Assembly: GCA_963667675.1 (NCBI GenBank) | Contig: OY763929.1 | Span: 1,302,001 to 1,366,000 of the forward strand | Reading direction: 5' to 3' | DNA: 64,000 bases | Source: G963667675 sp963667675 | GTDB taxonomy: Bacteria; Chloroflexota; Dehalococcoidia; Lucifugimonadales; UBA3495 | Shown here: positions 18,071-27,292 of the stretch, in pieces | Position numbering within the stretch: the stretch's first letter is position 1 | Layout: each line of letters starts with the position of its first letter | The notes under the pieces: generated by a model | Seen by the model: the letters and a program-made list of their open reading frames with translations, nothing else | The model's database searches: none | What the model was told of the DNA's origin: nothing | Translations under genes and position numbers: made by a program

Positions 18071-18523
18071 GTGTCAACGTTCCTGGTGCTAAACGGCCCC
18101 AACCTTGGCGTACTTGGCCGCCGTGAGACCGGCGTCTACGGCTCCGAGACACTTCAAGAAATCAACGACAAAATCAGCGCCCGCGCTTCGTCCCTCGGCG
18201 TCCAGGTCGAGTTCTACCAGTCCAACTCCGAAGGGACGCTGATAGACCACGTCCAGCAGTGCTGGGGACGGATTCAGGGCATCATCGTCAACCCCGGTGC
18301 TCTGACCCACTATGGCTACAGCCTGAGGGACGCTCTCGCCGACGCCGCGGTGCCGGTCATAGAAGTCCACCTCAGCAACATTCACGCCAGGGAGAGATGG
18401 CGCCGCCGGTCCGTCATCGCCGGCGTCGCCCAGGGCCAGATTGCGGGCTTCGGGTGGAGAAGCTATACTGCGGCCCTGGAGATTATCGCTGCGGTAGCCG
18501 CGGATGTGTCCAAAGAGGAGTAA
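18071..18523 (+). CDS. aroQ: 3-dehydroquinate dehydratase, type II
   Basis: 150 residues from GTG 18071, two bases after the recombinase stop. The type II signature is complete: LVLNGPNLGVLGRRETGVYG (with the catalytic Tyr), FYQSNSEG, IVNPGALTHYGYSLRDAL and EVHLSNIHARE. The enzyme is a dodecamer that dehydrates 3-dehydroquinate in the shikimate pathway. Directly followed by the aminopeptidase gene. Confidence 0.95.
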   Translation: MSTFLVLNGPNLGVLGRRETGVYGSETLQEINDKISARASSLGVQVEFYQSNSEGTLIDHVQQCWGRIQGIIVNPGALTHYGYSLRDALADAAVPVIEVHLSNIHARERWRRRSVIAGVAQGQIAGFGWRSYTAALEIIAAVAADVSKEE

Positions 18524-18525
18524 CC

Positions 18526-19593
18526 GTGAGGGAACGTAGGGAACAACTGGTATCCAAATTCGCCGAAAAAGAACTTGACGCCATGCTGGTGTCCGCCCCC
18601 GAGAACCGCCAGTACCTGTCAGGCTTCACCGGTTCGGCGGGCTATCTGCTCGTGTCCAAAAACCAAGCCGTGCTGGCGACCGATTCCCGGTATACGGAAC
18701 AGGCCGCCAAACAGGCCGTCGGCTGGGACGTTCGTCAGGTCCGCTCCGGCTGGGACTGGCTCCTGGACTGGCTCGACGAGAACGGCGTCCGTCGCCTGGG
18801 CTTCGAGAGTACGGATATGACCGTCGCCAGCTACGAAAGCATTATCAACGCCTTGAAGCAGCGCGACTCCCTCACCCAGGTATCTCTGGTGTCCGCCTCC
18901 GGCTTGGCCGAAGACCAGCGTACTATCAAAGATGGCCAGGAGCGCGCCATGCTACAAAAAGCCATCGACGCCTCCGACAAGGCCATGGAAGCCGTTTGCC
19001 CCCAAATCCGGGAAGGTATGACCGAGCGCGAGGTGGCCTGGCGCATGGAAGTCGCCATGCGCGACCTCGGCGCAGACGGCATCAGCTTCGACACGATAGT
19101 TGCCGCCGGGCCCAATGGCGCAATGGCCCACCATCGACCGTCAGACCGTCCTATAGAGTTGGGAGAGCCCATAGTCATCGACATGGGCGCCAGGGTCGGC
19201 GGCTACTGCTCCGACATTACCCGCACCGTCGTCGTCGGCGAGCCAGACGATACTTTCCGTAAGGTCTACGACACCGTCCTCGGCGCCCAGTTGACCGCCA
19301 TCAACACCGTCAAGACCGGCATGACCGGCGAAGAGTGCGACGCTTTGGCCCGCACCGTTATCGCCGAGGCCGGCTACGGCGACAACTTCGGCCACAGCCT
19401 GGGCCACGGGGTCGGCTTGGCTGTCCATGAATTTCCCCGGGTGGGCCCTCGCTCGCCCGACGTCCTCCAAAAGGACACGGTATTCACTGTCGAGCCTGGC
19501 ATCTACATCACCGGCTGGGGCGGCGTGCGTATCGAGGACATCGTCACCTTGGGTGACGACGGCGCAGTGGCCCTCAGCAAGGCTTCCAAGTAG
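18526..19593 (+). CDS. pepP: Xaa-Pro peptidase (M24B, creatinase fold)
   Basis: 355 residues from GTG 18526, two bases after aroQ. N-terminal creatinase-like domain (LVSAPENRQYLSGFTGSAGY) and C-terminal pita-bread domain with all five metal ligands: the two Asp in VIDMGARVGGYCSDITRT, His in GHSLGHGVGLAVHE, Glu in FTVEPGIY and Glu in GVRIEDIV. It removes N-terminal residues before proline. The aroQ-pepP-efp order is common in Gram-positive bacteria and Chloroflexi. PepP versus PepQ is not decided by sequence. Confidence 0.9.
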   Translation: MRERREQLVSKFAEKELDAMLVSAPENRQYLSGFTGSAGYLLVSKNQAVLATDSRYTEQAAKQAVGWDVRQVRSGWDWLLDWLDENGVRRLGFESTDMTVASYESIINALKQRDSLTQVSLVSASGLAEDQRTIKDGQERAMLQKAIDASDKAMEAVCPQIREGMTEREVAWRMEVAMRDLGADGISFDTIVAAGPNGAMAHHRPSDRPIELGEPIVIDMGARVGGYCSDITRTVVVGEPDDTFRKVYDTVLGAQLTAINTVKTGMTGEECDALARTVIAEAGYGDNFGHSLGHGVGLAVHEFPRVGPRSPDVLQKDTVFTVEPGIYITGWGGVRIEDIVTLGDDGAVALSKASK

Positions 19594-19632
19594 TCCCGGC
19601 GGCCCTTTAATGACGCCGGCAGGTAGCAACAC

Positions 19633-20199
19633 ATGAGCATCAATTTCGGCGACCTCAGCCGCGGCTTGGTCATTGAATTGGATGGCCAGCCCTGGCAGAT
19701 CATGGACTACGAACGTCACAAGATGCAGCAGCGGGCCCCCGTCACCCGGATTAAGCTCAAGAACATGATGTCCGGCACCGTCGTCGAGCGCACCTTCCAG
19801 CGTTACGATACCCAATTCTCCCTGGCAGACATGGACAACCGCCAGGCCCAGTACCTTTACAACGACGGCACGTTCTATTACTTCCTGGACCAGGAGACCT
19901 TCGACCAGTACGAGTTGACCAAGGAGCTTCTTGGCAGCACTCTGGACTACCTGAAAGAGCAGGCGGTCGTAGAAGTGGTCTTCTATAAGGGGTCCGCCAT
20001 CAACATCAATCTGCCCACTCACGTAGAACTGGAAGTGACAGAGACCCCTCCGGCCTTCCGCGGCGACACCGCCCAGGGGGGCAACAAGCCCGCCACCTTG
20101 GAAACCGGCCTCCGCATCAACGTCCCCATGTTCATCACCCCGGGGACCGTGGTTCGGGTGGACACTCGCACCGGGGTCTATACCGAACGGGTCAGCTAG
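19633..20199 (+). CDS. efp: Elongation factor P
   Basis: 188 residues, three domains as usual: KOW-like N-terminal (INFGDLSRGLVIELDGQPW), the central OB domain (QAQYLYNDGTFYYFLDQETFDQYEL) and the C-terminal OB domain ending LRINVPMFITPGTVVRVDTRTGVYTERV. EF-P rescues ribosomes stalled at polyproline. The tip of domain I reads HKMQQRAPVTRIKLKN; by eye the position of the modified Lys of E. coli (GKGQAF) holds Gln, with Arg next to it. A giant Pro-rich surface protein at 49-57 kb is a plausible client. Confidence 0.95.
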   Translation: MSINFGDLSRGLVIELDGQPWQIMDYERHKMQQRAPVTRIKLKNMMSGTVVERTFQRYDTQFSLADMDNRQAQYLYNDGTFYYFLDQETFDQYELTKELLGSTLDYLKEQAVVEVVFYKGSAININLPTHVELEVTETPPAFRGDTAQGGNKPATLETGLRINVPMFITPGTVVRVDTRTGVYTERVS

Positions 20200-20203
20200 C
20201 CCC

Positions 20204-21611
20204 GTGGCCGTTTACTCCGTAAGCCAGGTCACCAGCCACCTGCGGCAGGCCTTGGACAGCGACCCCCTGCTGTCCGACCTCTGGGTCATCGGCGAAGTAT
20301 CCAACCTCCGTGTCTCCTCCTCCGGCCACTCCTACTACACCCTCAGAGACGACCAGGCCGTCCTCAACTGCGTCATGTTCCGCGGCCAGCCGGGATCTGA
20401 TCTCCTGGCCAACGGGACCGCCGTGTCGGCCCACGGCCGCATCACTTTCTATGAACCCCGCGGCTCCACAGACTTCATGGTCGACCTGGCAATGCCCCAG
20501 GGCGTCGGCGAACTGTCCCTGGAACTAGAGCGTCTGCGCCTCCGCTTGGAAGCCGAAGGACTCTTCGCGGAGTCCCGCAAGCGTCCCTTGCCCGCATTCC
20601 CCGCCGTCGTCGGCCTCGTCACCTCACCCGCCGGGGCCGTGTTCCACGACATTGAAAACGTGATTCGACGCCGCTATCCCCTGGCCCAACTCCTCCTATC
20701 TCCCACCCAGGTCCAGGGAGAGGGCGCCGCTCCCCAGATTGCCGCGGCCCTGGAAAGCCTGGACCGCGACGGCCGGGCCGACGTGATTATCATCGCCAGG
20801 GGCGGAGGTTCTTTGGAAGACTTGTGGCCCTTCAACGAGGAGGTCGTCGCCCGCGCCATCTACGCCAGTAAGACCCCCCGTCGTCAGCGCCGTCGGCCAC
20901 GAGACCGACTACACCATCGCCGACTTTGTCGCCGACGTCAGGGCTCCTACCCCGTCGGCCGCAGCCGAGCTTGTCGTCCCTGACCAGTACGACCTGCGCC
21001 GGCAGATCGCCGAGTTGGCCGGCGAGTCCGGCCGGGCCGTTGCCTATCTACTCGAGGGAAAGAGGGCAGCCCTCGTTGGCCTTATCCGCCGCATGGAAAT
21101 GGGACTTCCCAACGTGGACAACTGGCGGCGGCGGGTCGATGACTTGGGAAGACTGGTACAGTCCGGCGCTCAGGCGCGCATCCGGTTGGCTGTTTCTTCG
21201 GTGGACGGCCTGGCGCAGCGGATGCGGGCCCTCGACCCTGCCGCCACCCTCGGCCGGGGCTTTTCCGTAGTCCGGAACATCTCCTCCGGCCAGGTGGTTT
21301 CCGGCGTCGGCCAGGTGACCTCCGGCGATTCGCTATCCATAACCGTCGCCGACGGTGACATCCAGGCCACCGCCGGCGGTAACGCCGACGAACCCCCGCA
21401 AACAAGAGGCCAGGAAGAAGAGCAAGCCGCGAGAAAGCCGGCAGCTAATGGAGCGCCTGCTGTAAGCAACCCCTTGCCTAGCACCGGCAAATGTCTCACA
21501 ATGCCCCATGTAGTCCCACTCCCGATTATCAGGCCTCTAAAGAGTGGAGGCCGCAAGCTCGTCAAACACCGCATCCGCGGCCGATCGTCTCGCAGGCCGG
21601 AAGGGAGTTAG
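20204..21611 (+). CDS. xseA: Exodeoxyribonuclease VII large subunit XseA, split by a single-base frameshift
   Basis: From GTG 20204 the first frame encodes the OB-fold and the first part of the catalytic region (VYSVSQVTSHLRQAL, IGEVSNLRVSSSGHSYYTL, VGLVTSPAGAVFHDIENV, IIIARGGGSLEDLWPFNEE) and then goes wrong after YASKTP. The next frame carries the continuation (VVSAVGHETDYTIADFVADVRAPTPSAAAE and the coiled-coil plus the ALDPAATLGRGFSVV tail). The switch is at a run of six C at 20874-20879; five would restore a protein of about 468 residues. Because both halves are well conserved, this looks like a sequence error or a very recent mutation. The last 55 or so codons after ADGDIQATAGG are not typical of the family. 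Confidence 0.85.
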
Positions 21612-21615
21612 TCAA

Positions 21616-21897
21616 TTGAGTCAGGGTTCAGAATTGGCTGGCAATGGTCAGCCCCCGCCGTCCCAGGACGTCGCTTCCCTTTCTTTTGAAGAGGCATTTC
21701 GGCGTCTCGGTGAAATGGCCGAGTCATTGGAGCAGGGAGGTCTGACCTTGGCCGAAGCCACCGCCCGCTACCAGCAAGGTATGGACCTCATCCGCCGCTG
21801 CAACCAATTGCTCAACGAGGCGGAACTCAAGATTTCCAGCCTGCAGGACTCTCAAGCCCCTCCCCAGGATGATGATATTTGGGACCAAGAGGAATAG
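21616..21897 (+). CDS. xseB: Exodeoxyribonuclease VII small subunit XseB
   Basis: 93 residues from TTG 21616, four bases after the xseA stop and with GGGAG about eight bases ahead. The core SFEEAFRRLGEMAESLEQGGLTLAEATARYQQGMDLIRRCNQLLNEAE region is the standard XseB helical hairpin, here given as positions about 22-75. It binds XseA to form exonuclease VII. The presence of an intact xseB argues that the xseA gene is functional. Confidence 0.9.
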   Translation: MSQGSELAGNGQPPPSQDVASLSFEEAFRRLGEMAESLEQGGLTLAEATARYQQGMDLIRRCNQLLNEAELKISSLQDSQAPPQDDDIWDQEE

Positions 21898-21973
21898 CTT
21901 GTTGCAGTTGGACCTGCGCGTTCACATACCTGGCCCTCAGATACGCCGTGTTCCGTAAGGTACTTGCCTAGCC

Positions 21974-22801
21974 ATGCTCAACATTGGATGGCTGTCCACC
22001 GGCCGGGGTGAAGGGTCATTGGGCCTGCTGCGCTTCGTACAGGACCGCATCCTCGCCGGCAAGCTCGACGCCCGCATCCAGTTCGTTTTCAGCAACCGGG
22101 AACCTGGGGAGGCCGAGGGATCCGACCGGTTTTTCGCCCAAGTCGCGAACTACGGGCTTCCCCTTGTCAACCTCTCCTCCGCCGCGTTCCGCCGCTCCCG
22201 CTCCGGCCCCTTTCCCGCACATCGGGACGAATACGACCGGCAGACAATGGACCTTCTGTCCCCATTCAGCCCGGACATCTGCGTCCTGGCCGGCTATATG
22301 CTCATCGTAGGCGGCGCCATGTGCCGCTCCTACCCTCTGCTCAACCTCCATCCCGCGCTGCCAGACGGCCCAATTGGCACGTGGCAGGAAGTCGTCTGGC
22401 GCTTGATTGAAACCAAGGCTGTTAGGACCGGAGCCATGATTCACCTGGCGACGGAAGACGTGGACCGGGGACCCGTGGTGTCCCACTGCACCGTGCCCCT
22501 ATCCGGCGGCTCCTTCGCACCCCTTTGGGAGGACTTGCAGCGTCTCGACCTGTCCCAAGTCAAGTCCCAGCAGGGCGAAGACTTCCCCCTGTTCCAACTC
22601 ATACGCCAAGCGGAATACCAGCGGGAGCCCTACCTGCTCTTCGAGACCCTGCGCGCCGTGGCTGACGGCAGGGTCATCCTCGCCGGAGATCAGGTGCTTG
22701 ACCAAGACGGCCGGCCGCTGCAATTGGCCCAGCCCGCTGGGCTATGCCTGGACCCTGAGATCAGCCAGGCCATGGCTGCCGACGGCATTACGCTGGTTTA
22801 G
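21974..22801 (+). CDS. Formyltransferase-fold protein (PurN-like)
   Basis: 275 residues. The N-terminal Rossmann part begins LNIGWLSTGRGEGSLGLL, where GRGEGS replaces the GxGSNL of PurN. The formyl-transfer motif is kept: LLNLHPALPDGPIGTWQEV (Asn and His) and, 40 residues on, HLATEDVDRGPVVSH (the Asp). A C-terminal part of about 100 residues is longer than in GAR transformylase and includes a degraded linker-like LFETLRAVADGRVILAGDQVLD. The family moves a formyl group from 10-formyltetrahydrofolate; whether this one acts on GAR or on another amine is not clear. Confidence 0.8.
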   Translation: MLNIGWLSTGRGEGSLGLLRFVQDRILAGKLDARIQFVFSNREPGEAEGSDRFFAQVANYGLPLVNLSSAAFRRSRSGPFPAHRDEYDRQTMDLLSPFSPDICVLAGYMLIVGGAMCRSYPLLNLHPALPDGPIGTWQEVVWRLIETKAVRTGAMIHLATEDVDRGPVVSHCTVPLSGGSFAPLWEDLQRLDLSQVKSQQGEDFPLFQLIRQAEYQREPYLLFETLRAVADGRVILAGDQVLDQDGRPLQLAQPAGLCLDPEISQAMAADGITLV

Positions 22802-22806
22802 TGGGT

Positions 22807-22825
22807 AACGCCAGTCATCGGCGTT
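22807..22825 (+). terminator. Weak hairpin after the PurN-like gene
   Basis: Six-base stem AACGCC / GGCGTT with a 7-base loop, five bases after the stop codon. There is no T tract, so it is only a possible end of the dprA-to-formyltransferase run. Confidence 0.3.
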
Positions 22826-22886
22826 AAATCGACTACTACCAGTCCCAGGTTGTTCAGTCCCAGGAATCAGGATGCTTCGACTAGGC

Positions 22887-23111
22887 TCAGGGAAACAGTT
22901 GCCCCCCGGTTTCTGCTTCCACGACCGTTATCGCCCCGACTGGGCACACACCCGCCGCCTCCAACACCGGTTGTCCCCCGTCCGCATCCTGGAGCATCAC
23001 CTCCGACTTACGGGCCTCGTTTAGCCGGAAGACCTCGGGAGCAACGATGACGCACATGCCGTTCCCGACGCACAGATCCGGGTTTACTGTTGCCTTGAGC
23101 TTTCTAGGCAT
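22887..23111 (-). CDS. Small single-cluster ferredoxin
   Basis: 74 residues. Cysteines at CVGNGMC (C14, C20) and GVCPVGAI (about C56) give the three-cysteine pattern of [3Fe-4S] ferredoxins that partner cytochromes P450 and related enzymes; the middle cysteine of a [4Fe-4S] set is replaced. It lies downstream of clpX in the same direction, separated by 154 bases, so it may be independently transcribed. No P450 gene is in the window. Confidence 0.88.
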   Translation of the reverse strand: MPRKLKATVNPDLCVGNGMCVIVAPEVFRLNEARKSEVMLQDADGGQPVLEAAGVCPVGAITVVEAETGGQLFP

Positions 23112-23265
23112 ATCCTCGTCTCGCGCCGCATGGCGGCCTTACGATCCGCACAGAGCAGAGGGAATGTGGTTCTTGGTGAAATATTGGACGGTCCGTGGAG
23201 AGTGTTGCTGGGGAAGTGGCCCCCCAAGACCTTGTGACGTCCCAAGGGGATTCTGGAGCGGAATG

Positions 23266-24561
23266 CTAGGCAGTCTTCTGCACTGGCCCCAGGGCAATGT
23301 TCAGGGTCTTCCCCGCCTTGGTCACCAACTTGGGGTGCTTCTTTCCTTCGATGGCCTCCCTGTCCACTATGCACCGGGCAACGTCCGGCAGCGACGGCAG
23401 GTCGTACATGACGTCCAACAGGGCTTCTTCGATTACGTACCGCAGGCAGCGGCCTCCCGTGGGGTGCGCCAATGCTCTCTCAGATGCGGCCTCCAAGGCG
23501 TCTTGGGTAAACTCCAACTCCACTCCGTCAATGCTGAACAGTTGCTGGTATTGCTTCACCAGGGCGTTCTTCGGCTCGGTCAGAACCCGCATCAAGGCTT
23601 CCTTGTCCAATGACTCCAGGGCCACTGTCACCGGCAACCGGCCGACAATCTCCGTTATAAACCCGAAGTCCAGCAGGTCATCGGGGGTCACGTGGTTTAG
23701 ATTGCTTCCCGTAGCATCTTCTTTCGCCCGGGTTTCGGCCAGGAATCCCAACCGGGGATTCGCCGACGCCATCCGCCGGGACACCACTTCTTCCAAGCCG
23801 TCGAAGGCCCCCCCGCAGATGAACAGGATATTTCGGGTGTTGATTTGCAGGAATTCCTGGTGCGGGTGTTTCCGCCCGCCCTGCGGCGGCACGTTGGCGA
23901 TGCAGCCCTCGATAATCTTCAGCAGCTCCTGCTGCACTCCTTCTCCTGAAACGTCTCTGGTTATGGACCGGTTGGCCCCTTCTTTCCGAGCCAGCTTGTC
24001 CAGTTCATCGATGTAAATGATGCCATTTTCGGCCCGTGCAACGTCCCAGTCCGCCGCCTGTATCAACCGCAGCAGTATGTTCTCTACGTCTTCCCCGACG
24101 TATCCCGACTCGGTCAACGACGTGGCGTCGCAAATTGCGAACGGAACGTCCAAGGTCTTGGCCAGCGTTTCCGCCAGCAGGGTCTTGCCGCAGCCGCTGG
24201 GGCCCATCAGCAGGATGTTGGTCTTCTGGACTTCCACGTCCTTGCCATTCATGTCCGTCCAGACTCTCTTGAAATGATTGTATACGGCCACGCTGAGGAT
24301 TTTCTTGGCCCGCTCCTGGGACACCACGTAGGTGTCCAGGTTGGCATAGATATCCCGGGGCACAAGGGGGGCGCGCGGCCCGGCAGATTCATCCCGCGCG
24401 GGGGTTTCTTCATCCACCAAGTGGGCAAACACTCGGACGCATTCATAGCAGACCGCGGCCTTAGCCTGGCCCGCTACGATTATTTCCGTGCGCGCCTGGG
24501 GTTTCTCACAAAACGAACACCGGTTGTGCTTGGAGCCCCTGGTTCCACTGGCCACACTCAC
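23266..24561 (-). CDS. clpX: ATP-dependent Clp protease ATP-binding subunit ClpX
   Basis: 431 residues. N-terminal zinc-binding domain with C15, C18, C38 and C41, then the AAA+ module: Walker A GPSGCGKT (120-127), Walker B IIYIDELDKLA, sensor and the RKHPHQEFLQINTRNILFICGGAF region, plus the C-terminal D2 small domain (RVLTEPKNALVKQYQQLF). It unfolds substrates for ClpP. It follows clpP by 34 bases, so tig-clpP-clpX form one leftward operon. Confidence 0.96.
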   Translation of the reverse strand: MSVASGTRGSKHNRCSFCEKPQARTEIIVAGQAKAAVCYECVRVFAHLVDEETPARDESAGPRAPLVPRDIYANLDTYVVSQERAKKILSVAVYNHFKRVWTDMNGKDVEVQKTNILLMGPSGCGKTLLAETLAKTLDVPFAICDATSLTESGYVGEDVENILLRLIQAADWDVARAENGIIYIDELDKLARKEGANRSITRDVSGEGVQQELLKIIEGCIANVPPQGGRKHPHQEFLQINTRNILFICGGAFDGLEEVVSRRMASANPRLGFLAETRAKEDATGSNLNHVTPDDLLDFGFITEIVGRLPVTVALESLDKEALMRVLTEPKNALVKQYQQLFSIDGVELEFTQDALEAASERALAHPTGGRCLRYVIEEALLDVMYDLPSLPDVARCIVDREAIEGKKHPKLVTKAGKTLNIALGPVQKTA

Positions 24562-24595
24562 CCTCCAATCCAGATCCTTTGGCCCACGAACGCGC

Positions 24596-25249
24596 CTAGC
24601 TTTCGCTCTTGGCCGTCGAGTCTGTCTCCGGTTTCGTTCCCAGAATTTCGTCCACTAGGGAGTATTCCACCCCTTGCTCCGCAGTCAGGTAAAAGTCCCG
24701 GTCCGTGTCCCTGGCAATCTTGTCGTAGGATTGCCCGGTGTTCTCGGCTAGGATGTTCCGGATTTTGTCTTGCAGCCGAATGATTTCCCTGGCCGCGATT
24801 TCGATGTCGCTGGCCTGGCCCTGGGCGCCGCCCATCGGCTGGTGCATGTGGATGGTCGAATTGGGAAGGGCATACCTCTTGCCGTGCTTGCCGCCCGACA
24901 GCAGCACTGTCGCCATACTGGCCGCCATTCCCAAACAGATGGTCGACACGTCGCAGTTAATCAACTGCATAGTGTCGTATATCGCCAAGCCGGCGCTGAT
25001 GACTCCCCCCGGGCTATTGATGTACAGGTTGATTCCCTTGTCAGGGTCCTCTCTTTCCAAGTACAGGAGTTGGGCTATGATAGTGTTGGCTACTTGGTCG
25101 TTTATAGGCGTGCCCAGAAACACTATCCGTTCTTTAAGCAACAATGAATAGATGTCAAAGGCCCGCTCACCGCGGGGACTCGTTTCAATGACCATGGGTA
25201 TGATGTTTTGGGGTAGATAAAGCGGTGAATCCTGCGGGTTACTCTGCAT
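24596..25249 (-). CDS. clpP: ATP-dependent Clp protease proteolytic subunit ClpP
   Basis: 217 residues with the catalytic serine S111 in CLGMAASMATVLL, histidine H136 in IHMHQPMGG and an aspartate in DTDRDFYL; PINDQVAN and YINSPGGVISAGLAIYDTM are also typical. A mature tetradecamer associates with ClpX. Starts 13 bases after the tig stop. Confidence 0.97.
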   Translation of the reverse strand: MQSNPQDSPLYLPQNIIPMVIETSPRGERAFDIYSLLLKERIVFLGTPINDQVANTIIAQLLYLEREDPDKGINLYINSPGGVISAGLAIYDTMQLINCDVSTICLGMAASMATVLLSGGKHGKRYALPNSTIHMHQPMGGAQGQASDIEIAAREIIRLQDKIRNILAENTGQSYDKIARDTDRDFYLTAEQGVEYSLVDEILGTKPETDSTAKSES

Positions 25250-25262
25250 TGGGTCCTGCTCC

Positions 25263-26651
25263 TTACTTTGATTCCCCTGATGATTCTTCTGGTTCTTCGG
25301 TTGATTCGACGGCCGATGCCGTTTCCTGATCCGCTGTCTGGCTGTCGTCGCTTCCCTGGTCTACTTCGTCTCCCTGGATGATTTCCGCCAGGCGTCCCAT
25401 GACCTTTCGGTTGAGCAGGTTCGACCGGATGGACTCCTGGGCATTTGACGAGCCCAGAATGCGGCGCATCTGGTCCTTGGAGTCCCCAGCTTCCTCTAGC
25501 ATGGAAGCAATCTCCGCCTGGACCTCTTCCTGCCCTATCTCAATTCCTTGGTCTTGGGCCAGCTTATTTAGCACCAGGTAATTGTTCAGCCGCCGTTCCG
25601 CCTCCGGCTGAAGTTCCTTCCGCCACTCTTCCTGGCTCTTTCCCAGGTGGTTCAGATAGGCGTCCATGTCCAGCCGGCGTTCCTGTACCGCCCGTTCCTG
25701 CTCCTCGTAAAGTCGGTCAACTTCACGTTGGTAGATGAGGTCAGACGCCTGGATAGTCGAAATCTTCAACAACTCTTCCAGGCCTTCCTGTTCCAGGCGA
25801 CGCTCCGCAGCGTTCTCTGCGGCCTCCGTAAGCTGCTGCCGCACGTAGTCAGTCAATGCCTTGAGGCTCTCGTAGCCGTCCCTGATTCCCTTGGCGAATT
25901 CGTCGTCCAACTCCGGTAGCGTCTTGGCCTTGACAGAAAGAAGCGCCACCTTCAGGTGGCACTCTCTTCCGGCGAATTGCTCTTGATTGTGGTCCTCTGG
26001 GACGGTTAGCGTAAACTCCTTCTCTTGTCCTTCCACCATCCCTTCAAGGTAAACCGAGAATCCGGGAATCGGCAATGGGTTGTCCAACTCGGGAATGAAA
26101 TCGATTCCCTCGTCCCGGATGACCTCGTCTCCTCCGATTGTCCCAGTGACGTTGAGGCTCAGCAAGTCCCCGAATTGCACCGGGCGGTCCATCGGTTCCC
26201 AGGGCGCCGACTCGTACCGCAGTTGCTCGATTACCTCGTTCACCCGTTCATCGGTGATTTCCACCGGCTCGCGCTCTACTTTGATGGAACGCAGGTTCCC
26301 CAGTTCCACCACTGGCTCCAGGGTTACCACCGCTTTGAACGACACCGGCTCTATGTCCAGGACCTCCAGGTCGGGATCCATGAAGGCCTGCAGGTTTTCT
26401 TCCTTTAATATCTGGTCCAGTGTCTCTGGCACCATGAATTCCAGGGCTTCTTGAACCAACGCAGTGCGGCCTAGATGGCTTTCTACTATAGAACGGGGGG
26501 CCTTGCCGCGGCGGAAACCGGGGATGTTGATTCTGGAGACGATACGCCGATAAGACCGGGTGATGAAAGGTTCCTCGTCCTCCGGCGCCAATTCTACCTT
26601 CAGGACGACCTCGGTCGGGCTGTCCGACTCCTTGGTGACGTTCACCGCCAA
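25263..26651 (-). CDS. tig: Trigger factor
   Basis: 462 residues. The N-terminal ribosome-binding domain carries the GFRRGKAP signature loop; the FKBP-type peptidyl-prolyl isomerase domain is at about 150-240 (VQFGDLLSLNVTGTIGG); the C-terminal helical arms follow, and the last 40 residues are acidic and Ser/Glu-rich. It binds nascent chains at the ribosome exit and starts the tig-clpP-clpX operon. Confidence 0.95.
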   Translation of the reverse strand: MAVNVTKESDSPTEVVLKVELAPEDEEPFITRSYRRIVSRINIPGFRRGKAPRSIVESHLGRTALVQEALEFMVPETLDQILKEENLQAFMDPDLEVLDIEPVSFKAVVTLEPVVELGNLRSIKVEREPVEITDERVNEVIEQLRYESAPWEPMDRPVQFGDLLSLNVTGTIGGDEVIRDEGIDFIPELDNPLPIPGFSVYLEGMVEGQEKEFTLTVPEDHNQEQFAGRECHLKVALLSVKAKTLPELDDEFAKGIRDGYESLKALTDYVRQQLTEAAENAAERRLEQEGLEELLKISTIQASDLIYQREVDRLYEEQERAVQERRLDMDAYLNHLGKSQEEWRKELQPEAERRLNNYLVLNKLAQDQGIEIGQEEVQAEIASMLEEAGDSKDQMRRILGSSNAQESIRSNLLNRKVMGRLAEIIQGDEVDQGSDDSQTADQETASAVESTEEPEESSGESK

Positions 26652-26736
26652 CCTTCCTGGTGGATTTGCGGCGAATGCTGGCTGCTCATTTTGGACGGCA
26701 CGCTAGTTTGCCAAGTGCTCAGTTGGGACGGCTTCA

Positions 26737-26765
26737 AGTATAACACAGTCGCTAGACGGTTGAAA
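26737..26765 (-). promoter_or_regulatory. Possible promoter of the tig-clpP-clpX operon
   Basis: On the minus strand, TTTCAA, 17 bases, then TATACT; the -10 lies about 85 bases before the tig ATG. The -35 is weak. Confidence 0.45.
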
Positions 26766-26905
26766 CAATCCTCCGCATTCGGCGTTTTTTAATGCGGTCT
26801 CAGACCTCCCAACCGCCATGTCTGCAACCCCATAAGCGCAAAAATCAAGAGCCGGATTATTTGGTTGAAAAACCGGAATATAATTAAAAATGGATTAAAA
26901 AAACG

Positions 26906-26935
26906 TTGACACATATGAGCCGGGGTTGGTATTTT
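26906..26935 (+). promoter_or_regulatory. Likely promoter ahead of rsmH with a long leader
   Basis: TTGACA at 26906-26911, an 18-base spacer, TATTTT at 26930-26935. It stands 3' of an A+T-rich stretch (26840-26905) that contrasts with the GC-rich surroundings and may act as an UP-like element. The distance to the rsmH start is about 355 bases; that leader (26940-27292) contains no gene that I can recognise and no MraZ gene. Confidence 0.6.
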
Positions 26936-26939
26936 GTGG

Positions 26940-27292
26940 TTCATGGAAGTGTGGAGGGGGCGACGGGCGTAGTCCTCTGGGTTCCCCATCGTACCGTTTC
27001 TGGGTCAGCGCCCAAGCGTTATTGTCCGTTCCACTCTCGGATGATTGCCCTGCCGGTTGTAATACCGTAATGGTTCAGCAGGCAAGGCCCACATCCTAAC
27101 AAAAAGGGGTTTTGTTCGAGAGTTTTACCACAGTTTGACGCCGGGCGATTGCCCCAATCCAGTCCATACCCGGCTCTTACAAGGTGATTTTACAGGGCCA
27201 TACGTCCTTATTGAGGAGCACAGTGAGCCGTCACGGCCTTAAACACGAAGATCTGGGTGAACAGCGCCGCGAGAGCGCGGCGGTAGGTTGTC
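26940..27292 (+). other. Long leader or intergenic region before rsmH, no gene seen
   Basis: The region has several short inverted repeats (for example around 27046-27092, with GGTT...AACC-type arms near GGTTCAGCAGGC) but no coding pattern, no tRNA-like fold and none of the conserved pieces of RNase P, tmRNA or SRP RNA. A structured 5' leader is possible. Confidence 0.35.

Noticed and set aside
26940..27292. RNase P RNA, tmRNA or SRP RNA in the rsmH leader
   Set aside because: None of the conserved core sequences of these RNAs could be found.
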